A stretch of DNA of 45,027 nucleotides from Nemertoderma westbladi (taxonomy: Eukaryota; Xenacoelomorpha; Nemertodermatida; Nemertodermatidae), in NCBI GenBank assembly GCA_032718475.1, contig JAUCBJ010000364.1:1-45027 (forward strand). The letters are read 5' to 3'. Shown one piece after another: positions 11,390-21,502 of the stretch. Every line of letters starts with the position of its first letter. Within the stretch, counting starts at the first letter, position 1. The notes beneath the pieces are model-generated. The model had not been told where the DNA came from, made no database searches, and worked only from the letters and a program-made list of their open reading frames with translations. A program made the translations under genes and the position numbers.

Positions 11390-12280
11390 TGGCATTTATT
11401 TAATTAGGTTTTATTTTAAAATTATAAATCCCAGGATGCACAACTCAAGGTTAAATAAAAACTAACTAGCATAGAAAGATTCACTAATTAAAAGACACTA
11501 AAACAGACACTAGGCATAAGGATAAATGCATACAAATAGCAAAGCGACCAGTAAAATAAAGTTTATTACATTAAATTATATTACAAAGAATATAGGCATA
11601 CATGTCTGGCACATTACAATTGGTTTGTTAAAAAGCCTTCAGGCATAATTAAAATAATGGATTTATCAAAACGGTTAACGATGCAAAAGCCATCAATTGC
11701 TCACGTCTAAAATATTGTTAAAACATAAACATAACATTCTGGATTCAATTCTGAATAAAAAGCACATAAAATAAATTATAATCATAAAGCATATAAAAGC
11801 TGAATAAGAGATAAGACAACACGAGAAGAAGACTACTACATTTCGTTATGCCAGAGAAACACAGGCAAACGATTGATAACGATTAAAACGCACGTCAAAT
11901 CGGAAAAACAAAAAAAGCGCAATTTAAGAAAAATAGGAACAGATCAAAATCAATTGGAACTAATATAAATAGTTAAGACTGCATCCATCAGGGAGATTTA
12001 AAGGTATTCAACCAAGAGATTGCAAATAAAGAAAACGAGGGCCGGTGAAAAGTGCATCAAATAAAGTATAGATCAAGTATCAAATTCAGATAAGTGTGGT
12101 ATGTGGAAGTTTATGGGAGGAGCGAAAAGAAAATAAAAAAAAAAAACACTATGGACCGAATCTATTCCTAACTAAATCCAACTTCTCGGACAGGCTAAGC
12201 CCGTTCCTACTGCAGCAACTCCTTAAAAACCAAGGGTTCTCCATGTTGGACAGGTTGATTTGCCCCTCCTCCAGTTGAGG
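11390..12280. other. AT-rich spacer between arrays B and C, no recognised gene
   Basis: This is about 890 bp of single-copy sequence, AT-rich for the first 700 bp. It looks intronic or intergenic: scattered AATAAA motifs, no long frames, and an A-rich run at about 12130-12146. The last 130 bp (12150-12280) have more balanced composition. They are open on plus from 12096 to a TGA at 12276-12278, and open on minus through a segment containing NPWFLRSCCSRNGLSLSEKL that ends at a TAG near 12150. I recognise neither translation. Either could be an exon remnant or a fragment of a mobile element. Confidence 0.5.
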
Positions 12281-15200
12281 TACTTGTGTGTGGTGTATAC
12301 TGTACACTGTAAGTACTGGACATTGATTGTGTGTGGTGTATACTGTACACAGTAAGTACTGTACGTTACTTGTGTGGTGGTGTATACTGTACACAGTAAG
12401 TACTGTACGTTACTTGTGTGGTGGTGTATACTGTACACAGTAAGTACTGGACATTGATTGTTTGTGGTGTATACTGTAGACAGTAAGTACTGGACGTTGA
12501 TTGTGTGTGGTGTATACTGTACACAGTAAGTACTGGACATTGATTGTTTGTGGTGTATACTACACTGTAAGTACTGGACGTTGATTGCGTGTGGTGTATA
12601 CTGTACACAGTAAGTACTGGACGTTGATTGTGTGGTGGTGTATACTGTACACAGTAAGTACTGGACATTGATTGTGTGTGGTGTATACGACACAGTAAGT
12701 ACTGGACGTTGATTGTGTGTGGTGTATACTGTACACAGTAAGTACTGGACATTGATTGTTTGTGGTGTATACTACACTGTAAGTACTGGACGTTGATTGC
12801 GTGTGGTGTATACTGTACACAGTAAGTACTGGACGTTGATTGTGTGGTGGTGTATACGACACTGTAAGTACTGGACGTTGATTGTGTGGTGGTGTATACT
12901 GTACACAGTAAGTACTGGACATTGATTGTGTGTGGTGTATACTGTACACAGTAAGTACTGTACGTTACTTGTGTGGTGGTGTATACTGTACACAGTAAGT
13001 ACTGTACGTTACTTGTGTGGTGGTGTATACTGTACACAGTAAGTACTGGACATTGATTGTTTGTGGTGTATACTGTAGACAGTAAGTACTGGACGTTGAT
13101 TGTGTGTGGTGTATACTGTACACAGTAAGTACTGGACATTGATTGTTTGTGGTGTATACTACACTGTAAGTACTGGACGTTGATTGCGTGTGGTGTATAC
13201 TGTACACAGTAAGTACTGGACGTTGATTGTGTGGTGGTGTATACTGTACACAGTAAGTACTGGACATTGATTGTGTGTGGTGTATACGACACAGTAAGTA
13301 CTGGACGTTGATTGTGTGTGGTGTATACTGTACACAGTAAGTACTGGACATTGATTGTTTGTGGTGTATACTACACTGTAAGTACTGGACGTTGATTGCG
13401 TGTGGTGTATACTGTACACAGTAAGTACTGGACGTTGATTGTGTGGTGGTGTATACTGTACACAGTAAGTACTGGACATTGATTGTGTGTGGTGTATACG
13501 ACACAGTAAGAACTGGACGTTGATTGTGTGTGGTGTATACTGTACACAGTAAGTACTGGACGTTGATTGTGTGGTGGTGTATACTGTACACAGTAAGTAC
13601 TGGACATTGATTGTGTGTGGTGTATACGACACAGTAAGTACTGGACGTTGATTGTGTGTGGTGTATACTGTACACAGTAAGTACTGTACGTTGATTGTGT
13701 GTGGTGTATACTACACTGTAAGTACTGGACATTGATTGTGTGTGGTGTATACTGTACACTGTAAGTACTGGACGTTGATTGTGTGTGGTGTATACGACAC
13801 AGTAAGTACTGGACATTGATTGTGAGTGGTGTATACTACACTGTAAGTACTGTACGTTGATTGTGTGGTGGTGTATACGACACAGTAAGTACTGGACATT
13901 GATTGTGTGTGGTGTATACTACACTGTAAGTACTGGACGTTGATTGTGTGGTGGTGTATACGACACTGTAAGTACTGGACGTTGATTGTGTGTGGTGTAT
14001 ACTGTACACTGTAAGTACTGTACGTTGATTGTGTGGTGGTGTATACGACACAGTAAGTACTGGACATTGATTGTGAGTGGTGTATACTACACTGTAAGTA
14101 CTGGACGTTGATTGTGTGTGGTGTATACTACACTGTAAGTACTGGACGTTGATTGTGTGTGGTGTATACTGTACACAGTAAGTACTGTACGTTGATTGTG
14201 TGTGGTGTATACTACACTGTAAGTACTGTACGTTGATTGTGTGTGGTGTATACTACACTGTAAGTACTGTACGTTGATTGTGTGGTGTATACTGTACACA
14301 GTAAGTACTGTACGTTGATTGTGTGGTGGTGTATACGACACAGTAAGTACTGGACATTGATTGTGAGTGGTGTATACTACACTGTAAGTACTGTACGTTG
14401 ATTGCGTGGTGGTGTATACGACACAGTAAGTACTGGACATTGATTGTGTGTGGTGTATACGACAGTGTACGTACTGGACGTTGATTGTGTGTGGTGTATA
14501 TTGTACACAGTAAGTACTGGACATTGATTGTGTGTGGTGTATACGACAGTGTACGTACTGGACGTTGATTGTGTGTGGTGTATATTGTACACAGTAAGTA
14601 CTGTACATTGATTATGTGGTGGTGTATACTACACTGTAAGTACTGGACGTTGATTGTGTGGTGGTGTATACGACACTGTAAGTACTGGACGTTGATTGTG
14701 TGTGGTGTATACTGTACACAGTAAGTACTGGACATTGATTGTGTGTGGTGTATACTGTACACAGTAAGTACTGTACGTTGATTGTGTGGTGGTGTATACT
14801 ACACTGTAAGTACTGGACATTGATTGTGTGTGGTGTATACGACACTGTAAGTACTGGACGTTGATTGTGTGTGGTGTATACTGTACACAGTAAGTACTGT
14901 ACGTTGATTGTGTGGTGGTGTATACTACACTGTAAGTACTGTACGTTGATTGTTTGTGGTGTATACTACACTGTAAGTACTGGACATTGATTGTGTGTGG
15001 TGTATACGACACTGTAAGTACTGGACGTTGATTGTGTGTGGTGTATACTGTACACAGTAAGTACTGGACGTTGATTGTGTGTGGTGTATACTGTACACAG
15101 TAAGTACTGTACGTTGATTGTGTGGTGGTGTATACTACACAGTAAGTACTGTACGTTGATTGTTTGTGGTGTATACTACACTGTAAGTACTGAACGTTGA

Positions 15201-17112
15201 TTGTGTGTGGTGTATACTACACTGTAAGTACTGGACGTTGATTGTGTGTGGTGTATACTGTACACAGTAAGTACTGTACGTTGATTGTGTGGTGGTGTAT
15301 ACTACACAGTAAGTACTGTACGTTGATTGTTTGTGGTGTATACTACACTGTAAGTACTGAACGTTGATTGTGTGTGGTGTATACTACACTGTAAGTTCTG
15401 TACGTTGATTGTGTGTGGTGTATACTGTACACAGTAAGTACTGGACATTGATTGTGAGTGGTGTATACTACACTGTAAGTACTGGACATTGATTGTGTGT
15501 GGTGTATACTACACTGTAAGTACTGGACGTTGATTATGTGGTGGTGTATACTACACTGTAAGTACTGTACGTTGATTGTGTGTGGTGTATACTACACTGT
15601 AAGTACTGGACATTGATTGTGTGTGGTGTATACGACACTGTAAGTACTGGACGTTGATTGTGTGTGGTGTATACTGTACACAGTAAGTACTGTACGTTGA
15701 TTGTGTGGTGGTGTATACTACACAGTAAGTACTGTACGTTGATTGTTTGTGGTGTATACTACACTGTAAGTACTGAACGTTGATTGTGTGTGGTGTATAC
15801 TACACTGTAAGTTCTGTACGTTGATTGTGTGTGGTGTATACTGTACACAGTAAGTACTGGACATTGATTGTGAGTGGTGTATACTACACTGTAAGTACTG
15901 GACATTGATTGTGTGTGGTGTATACTACACTGTAAGTACTGGACGTTGATTATGTGGTGGTGTATACTACACTGTAAGTACTGTACGTTGATTGTGTGTG
16001 GTGTATACTGTACACTGTAAGTACTGTACGTTGATTGTGTGGTGGTGTATACGACACAGTAAGTACTGGACATTGATTGTGAGTGGTGTATACTACACTG
16101 TAAGTACTGTACGTTGATTGTGTGGTGGTGTATACGACACAGTAAGTACTGGACATTGATTGTGTGTGGTGTATACGACAGTGTACGTACTGGACGTTGA
16201 TTGTGTGTGGTGTATATTGTACACAGTAAGTACTGTACATTGATTATGTGGTGGTGTATACTACACTGTAAGTACTGGACGTTGATTGTGTGGTGGTGTA
16301 TACGACACTGTAAGTACTGGACGTTGATTGTGTGTGGTGTATACTGTACACAGTAAGTACTGGACATTGATTGTGTGTGGTGTATACTGTACACAGTAAG
16401 TACTGTACGTTGATTGTGTGGTGGTGTATACTACACTGTAAGTACTGGACATTGATTGTGTGTGGTGTATACGACACTGTAAGTACTGGACGTTGATTGT
16501 GTGTGGTGTATACTGTACACAGTAAGTACTGTACGTTGATTGTGTGGTGGTGTATACTACACTGTAAGTACTGGACATTGATTGTGTGGTGGTGTATACT
16601 GTACACAGTAAGTACTGTACGTTGATTGTGTTTGGTGTATACTACACTGTAAGTACTGGACATTGATTGTGTGGTGGTGTATACTGTACTGTAAGTACTG
16701 GACGTTGATTGCGTGTGGTGTATACTGTACACTGTAAGTACTGTACGTTGATTGTGTGTGGTGTATACTACACTGTAAGTACTGGACATTGATTGTGTGT
16801 GGTGTATACTGTACACAGTAAGTACTGTACGTTGATTGTGTGTGGTGTATACGACACAGTAAGTACTGTACGTTGATTGTGTGTGGTGTATACTGTACAC
16901 AGTAAGTACTGTACGTTGATTGTGTGGTGGTGTATACTACACTGTAAGTACTGGAAGTTGATTGTTTGTGGTGTATACGACACTGTAAGTACTGTACGTT
17001 GATTGTGTGTGGTGTATACTGTACACAGTAAGTACTGTACGTTGATTGTGTGTGGTGTATACTACACAGTAAGTACTGGACGTTGATTGTGTGTGGTGTA
17101 TACTACACTGTA
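12281..17112. repeat. Array C, first part: 41-44-bp satellite units
   Basis: This is a tandem array whose basic unit is GTACTGGACATTGATTG, then TGTGTGGTGTATAC, then one of three endings: TACACTGTAA (41 bp), GACACTGTAA (41 bp) or TGTACACAGTAA (43 bp). GTGTGGTGGTG units are one base longer. Frequent substitutions are GGACG or GTACG for GGACA, and GCGTG or GTTTG for GTGTG. The first units (12280-13020) contain TACTTGTGTG, as in array B. Block duplications include 12308-12850 repeated at 12907-13449 (period 599 bp), and about 14530-14930 repeated near 16160-16560 (offset 1632 bp). Confidence 0.96.
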
Positions 17113-17126
17113 ACATCATAGTAGAC

Positions 17127-18539
17127 ATGTACCGAACAACAAGAGTCCCACAAGAAATGAAAACAAATAAGTTGGTGCCAGTTCCCAAGAAGGGCAACCT
17201 AACACTCTATGGTTCTTTTCGGGGAATCTCATTGATCTCGATTGCTGCAAAGCTATACAATAGGATTCTATTAAATCGCATCAGGGATCCCATTGAGAGA
17301 CTGCTCCGTGGAAATCAGAATGGGTTCCGTAAAGGTCGTGGGACCATGGAGCCCATTTTGGCACTTAGAAGGATAATTGAAGAGTTATCAAAAAAGAAAG
17401 ACAGGCATCTGGCTGTTATCTTTGTTGACTTCTTCAAGGCCTTTGATTCAGTCTCTCGCTCACGTATGTTCAGCATACTTTCATTATATGGGATTCCTGA
17501 TGAAATTATTGCAGCAATCAGATCAGTATACGATGGTTCGACAACATTTGTGTCTACTGTTGACGGTGACACAGAACCATTTGAAGTGTTATGGGGCGTC
17601 CTCCAAGGAGACACACTTGCACCATTCTTGTTCATTATTGTGGTTGACTATGTTCTACGCATGTCCTTAGATCATCATAATGATGATGGGGTGATGATAA
17701 CTCCACCTACTGGCTCCAGAAGTCGAGGAAATCCTGCCAAGTACCTAACTGATCTAGACTTTGCTGATGACTTAGGAGTACTATCAGAATCATTAGAGGG
17801 AGCCCAACGGCTCCTCAGCTCATTAGAACATGCTGCTTCTAGTGTTGGTCTTTTTATTAACTCCAGAAAGACCAAAATTCTGACAGTTAACTTTGAAAGT
17901 CCTCAGCAAGTCTCTGATCGGATGAGCATAAGCTCAAAGGATGGTATGCTTGAGCATGTGGACGACTTCTGTTACCTGGGATCATGGATCCGGAAGTCAG
18001 GTGAGGACCTTCGAATACGTAAGGGAAAGGCATGGACAGCCTTGAATAGGCTTTCCAGGATTTGGAAGTCACCGAGAATTAATCGGAAACTTAAGGTCCG
18101 ATTATTTAGAGCAGCAGTAGTTCCAGTACTCCTCTACGGGAGTCCATGCTGGGCTCTAACTGCTGAGGACACCAAATCTCTGGATGGCACATTCACAAGA
18201 ATGCTACGCCGGGTTCATTGTGTCAAGTACAATGCACACATCTCCAACCAGACACTATATAACATTGGAGGTGTCTCATTGGTTCCCCCAAGCTTGACAC
18301 TAGAACAAAATCGCCTCCGCTTTGCAGGACATTGCTTTCGCCGTGAGGACCAGCCAGTGCATAATCTTGTACTTTGGCAGCCTCATGGAGTGAATAAGCA
18401 TGGTGGACAGCCCATGACTTTCTTGAGACGCATCTTAAAGGACACTGGCCTTAAAGATGCGGAAGATCTAGCAAATGTCATGGGTGATAGGGAGTTGTGG
18501 CGGTGCAATTTTGTTGACAAGCCGGCACAGCATTCTTAA
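17127..18539 (+). CDS. LINE reverse transcriptase, N-terminally truncated, copy 1
   Basis: This is a reverse transcriptase that would copy element RNA at a nicked target. From the first ATG the product is 470 aa, but the open frame runs back into the satellite, so the ATG is probably incidental. Palm motifs are all present: RGISL at about residues 32-36, GFRKGR at 66-71, motif A VDFFKAFDSV at 100-109 with its aspartate, motif B GVLQGDTLAP at 157-166, and FADD (the YADD-box variant) at 212-215. The post-palm region has YLGSW at 283-287, VLLYG at 334-338 and RFAGHCFRRED near 398-408. The endonuclease domain and the N-terminal region are missing. The RT frame has no disruption, and its translation is identical to that of copy 2. 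Without endonuclease this copy is unlikely to move itself, although the RT could in principle be made. Confidence 0.88.
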   Translation: MYRTTRVPQEMKTNKLVPVPKKGNLTLYGSFRGISLISIAAKLYNRILLNRIRDPIERLLRGNQNGFRKGRGTMEPILALRRIIEELSKKKDRHLAVIFVDFFKAFDSVSRSRMFSILSLYGIPDEIIAAIRSVYDGSTTFVSTVDGDTEPFEVLWGVLQGDTLAPFLFIIVVDYVLRMSLDHHNDDGVMITPPTGSRSRGNPAKYLTDLDFADDLGVLSESLEGAQRLLSSLEHAASSVGLFINSRKTKILTVNFESPQQVSDRMSISSKDGMLEHVDDFCYLGSWIRKSGEDLRIRKGKAWTALNRLSRIWKSPRINRKLKVRLFRAAVVPVLLYGSPCWALTAEDTKSLDGTFTRMLRRVHCVKYNAHISNQTLYNIGGVSLVPPSLTLEQNRLRFAGHCFRREDQPVHNLVLWQPHGVNKHGGQPMTFLRRILKDTGLKDAEDLANVMGDRELWRCNFVDKPAQHS

Positions 18540-18546
18540 AAATGCA

Positions 18547-18559
18547 GCTGCAATGCAGC
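18547..18559 (+). other. 3' UTR hairpin of the LINE
   Basis: GCTGC and GCAGC are separated by AAT and form a five-base stem with a three-base loop, inside a 34-bp 3' UTR. The overlapping TGCAGCTGCA (18543-18552) is a perfect 10-bp palindrome. The same bases occur at 21-35 and in copy 2. In many LINEs the RT recognises a stem-loop in the 3' UTR, so this is a candidate recognition element. That role is inference. Confidence 0.45.
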
Positions 18560-18573
18560 ATGCCGATCATAGT

Positions 18574-20041
18574 AGTACTGGACATTGATTGTGTGTGGTG
18601 TATACTACACTGTGAGTACTGGACATTGATTGTGTGTGGTGTATACTACACTGTAAGTACTGGACGTTGATTGTGTGTGGTGTATACTACACTGTAAGTA
18701 CTGGACGTTGATTGTGTGTGGTGTATACGACACAGTAAGTACTGGACATTGATTGTGTGTGGTGTATACTGTACACAGTAAGTACTGTACGTTGATTGTG
18801 TGTGGTGTATACGACACAGTAAGTACTGGACATTGATTGTGTGTGGTGTATACTGTACACAGTAAGTACTGTACGTTGATTGTGTGTGGTGTATACTGTA
18901 CACAGTAAGTACTGGACGTTGATTGTGTGGTGGTGTATACTACACTGTAAGTACTGGACATTGATTGTGTGTGGTGTATACTACACTGTAAGTACTGGAC
19001 GTTGATTGTGTGGTGGTGTATACGACACTGTAAGTACTGGACGTTGATTGTGTGTGGTGTATACTGTACACAGTAAGTACTGGACATTGATTGTGTGTGG
19101 TGTATACTGTACACAGTAAGTACTGTACGTTGATTGTGTGGTGGTGTATACTACACTGTAAGTACTGGACATTGATTGTGTGTGGTGTATACGACACTGT
19201 AAGTACTGGACGTTGATTGTGTGTGGTGTATACTGTACACAGTAAGTACTGTACGTTGATTGTGTGGTGGTGTATACTACACTGTAAGTACTGGACATTG
19301 ATTGTGTGGTGGTGTATACTGTACACAGTAAGTACTGTACGTTGATTGTGTGTGGTGTATACGACACTGTAAGTACTGGACGTTGATTGTGTGTGGTGTA
19401 TACTACACTGTAAGTACTGGACATTGATTGTGTGTGGTGTATACTGTACACAGTAAGTACTGTACGTTGATTGTGTGTGGTGTATACGACACAGTAAGTA
19501 CTGTACGTTGATTGTGTGTGGTGTATACTGTACACAGTAAGTACTGTACGTTGATTGTGTGTGGTGTATACGACACTGTAAGTACTGGACATTGATTGTG
19601 TGTGGTGTATACTGTACACAGTAAGTACTGTACGTTGATTGTGTGGTGGTGTATACTACACTGTAAGTACTGGAAGTTGATTGTTTGTGGTGTATACGAC
19701 ACTGTAAGTACTGTACGTTGATTGTGTGTGGTGTATACTGTACACAGTAAGTACTGTACGTTGATTGTGTGTGGTGTATACGACACAGTAAGTACTGTAC
19801 GTTGATTGTGTGTGGTGTATACTGTACACAGTAAGTACTGTACGTTGATTGTGTGGTGGTGTATACTACACTGTAAGTACTGGAAGTTGATTGTTTGTGG
19901 TGTATACGACACTGTAAGTACTGTACGTTGATTGTGTGTGGTGTATACTGTACACAGTAAGTACTGTACGTTGATTGTGTGTGGTGTATACTACACAGTA
20001 AGTACTGGACGTTGATTGTGTGTGGTGTATACTACACTGTA
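18574..20041. repeat. Array C, second part (between the two LINE copies)
   Basis: Same satellite family and orientation as the flanking parts, about 35 units. The first full unit next to the LINE ends CTGTGAG instead of CTGTAAG, a marker repeated after copy 2. A block of five units (210 bp) that includes the GGAAGTTG marker unit is itself tandemly doubled at 19672 and 19882. Confidence 0.95.
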
Positions 20042-21502
20042 ACATCATAGTAGACATGTACCGAACAACAAGAGTCCCACAAGAAATGAAAACAAATAAG
20101 TTGGTGCCAGTTCCCAAGAAGGGCAACCTAACACTCTATGGTTCTTTTCGGGGAATCTCATTGATCTCGATTGCTGCAAAGCTATACAATAGGATTCTAT
20201 TAAATCGCATCAGGGATCCCATTGAGAGACTGCTCCGTGGAAATCAGAATGGGTTCCGTAAAGGTCGTGGGACCATGGAGCCCATTTTGGCACTTAGAAG
20301 GATAATTGAAGAGTTATCAAAAAAGAAAGACAGGCATCTGGCTGTTATCTTTGTTGACTTCTTCAAGGCCTTTGATTCAGTCTCTCGCTCACGTATGTTC
20401 AGCATACTTTCATTATATGGGATTCCTGATGAAATTATTGCAGCAATCAGATCAGTATACGATGGTTCGACAACATTTGTGTCTACTGTTGACGGTGACA
20501 CAGAACCATTTGAAGTGTTATGGGGCGTCCTCCAAGGAGACACACTTGCACCATTCTTGTTCATTATTGTGGTTGACTATGTTCTACGCATGTCCTTAGA
20601 TCATCATAATGATGATGGGGTGATGATAACTCCACCTACTGGCTCCAGAAGTCGAGGAAATCCTGCCAAGTACCTAACTGATCTAGACTTTGCTGATGAC
20701 TTAGGAGTACTATCAGAATCATTAGAGGGAGCCCAACGGCTCCTCAGCTCATTAGAACATGCTGCTTCTAGTGTTGGTCTTTTTATTAACTCCAGAAAGA
20801 CCAAAATTCTGACAGTTAACTTTGAAAGTCCTCAGCAAGTCTCTGATCGGATGAGCATAAGCTCAAAGGATGGTATGCTTGAGCATGTGGACGACTTCTG
20901 TTACCTGGGATCATGGATCCGGAAGTCAGGTGAGGACCTTCGAATACGTAAGGGAAAGGCATGGACAGCCTTGAATAGGCTTTCCAGGATTTGGAAGTCA
21001 CCGAGAATTAATCGGAAACTTAAGGTCCGATTATTTAGAGCAGCAGTAGTTCCAGTACTCCTCTACGGGAGTCCATGCTGGGCTCTAACTGCTGAGGACA
21101 CCAAATCTCTGGATGGCACATTCACAAGAATGCTACGCCGGGTTCATTGTGTCAAGTACAATGCACACATCTCCAACCAGACACTATATAACATTGGAGG
21201 TGTCTCATTGGTTCCCCCAAGCTTGACACTAGAACAAAATCGCCTCCGCTTTGCAGGACATTGCTTTCGCCGTGAGGACCAGCCAGTGCATAATCTTGTA
21301 CTTTGGCAGCCTCATGGAGTGAATAAGCATGGTGGACAGCCCATGACTTTCTTGAGACGCATCTTAAAGGACACTGGCCTTAAAGATGCGGAAGATCTAG
21401 CAAATGTCATGGGTGATAGGGAGTTGTGGCGGTGCAATTTTGTTGACAAGCCGGCACAGCATTCTTAAAAATGCAGCTGCAATGCAGCATGCCGATCATA
21501 GT
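20042..21502 (+). mobile_element. 5'-truncated LINE inserted in array C, copy 2
   Basis: Identical in length, truncation point, junctions and visible sequence to copy 1, displaced by 2929 bp. It shares both satellite flanks with copy 1, which shows that it arose by segmental duplication. The 3' junction is ATCATAGT followed by AGTACTGG at 21503. Confidence 0.9.
20056..21468 (+). CDS. LINE reverse transcriptase, N-terminally truncated, copy 2
   Basis: The translation is identical to the copy 1 frame: 470 aa from the first ATG, with VDFFKAFDSV, GVLQGDTLAP and FADD intact and the same C-terminal VDKPAQHS before TAA. The copies show no decay relative to each other, so the duplication is recent or the copies are being homogenised with the surrounding satellite. 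As in copy 1, the endonuclease region is missing, and the open frame reads back into the array (Val-Trp-Cys-Ile-Leu-His-Cys-Asn). Confidence 0.88.
   Translation: MYRTTRVPQEMKTNKLVPVPKKGNLTLYGSFRGISLISIAAKLYNRILLNRIRDPIERLLRGNQNGFRKGRGTMEPILALRRIIEELSKKKDRHLAVIFVDFFKAFDSVSRSRMFSILSLYGIPDEIIAAIRSVYDGSTTFVSTVDGDTEPFEVLWGVLQGDTLAPFLFIIVVDYVLRMSLDHHNDDGVMITPPTGSRSRGNPAKYLTDLDFADDLGVLSESLEGAQRLLSSLEHAASSVGLFINSRKTKILTVNFESPQQVSDRMSISSKDGMLEHVDDFCYLGSWIRKSGEDLRIRKGKAWTALNRLSRIWKSPRINRKLKVRLFRAAVVPVLLYGSPCWALTAEDTKSLDGTFTRMLRRVHCVKYNAHISNQTLYNIGGVSLVPPSLTLEQNRLRFAGHCFRREDQPVHNLVLWQPHGVNKHGGQPMTFLRRILKDTGLKDAEDLANVMGDRELWRCNFVDKPAQHS

Larger units (their letters stand above)
17113..18573 (+). mobile_element. 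5'-truncated LINE inserted in array C, copy 1
   Basis: This is a 1.46-kb non-LTR retrotransposon with an open RT frame and a 34-bp 3' UTR (18540-18573). The UTR holds a hairpin (GCTGC, loop AAT, GCAGC, 18547-18559) and ends in ATCATAGT. Satellite continues on both sides: the left flank ends ACTGTA, and the right flank resumes at AGTACTGG (18574). The element is truncated before the RT domain, so the endonuclease is missing. There is no poly(A) tail, only the AGT-AGT-A string formed with the target. ATCATAGTAG occurs at both termini (17115-17124 and 18566-18575). The clade is unresolved; an RTE-like element is one possibility. Confidence 0.9.

Noticed and set aside
9407-11395. Open frames on both strands in array B
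   Set aside because: Same cause as in array C: the 49-bp repeat lacks stops in some frames.
12096-12278. 60-codon plus-strand frame as a gene
   Set aside because: It is short, unrecognised, begins in an A-rich tract, and overlaps an equally open minus frame.
17315-18072. Antisense and overlapping frames inside the LINE (for example 17315-17635 minus and 17377-17670 plus)
   Set aside because: They are shadows of the RT frame with no recognisable domain.
17115-18575. The 10-bp ATCATAGTAG as a true target-site duplication
   Set aside because: The matching empty site at 22760/22761 does not contain it, and the 3' copy is shared by element ends in a different target.
20042-21502. Two independent LINE insertions at the same satellite position
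   Set aside because: Both flanks and the marker units are shared at exactly 2929 bp, which shows segmental duplication.
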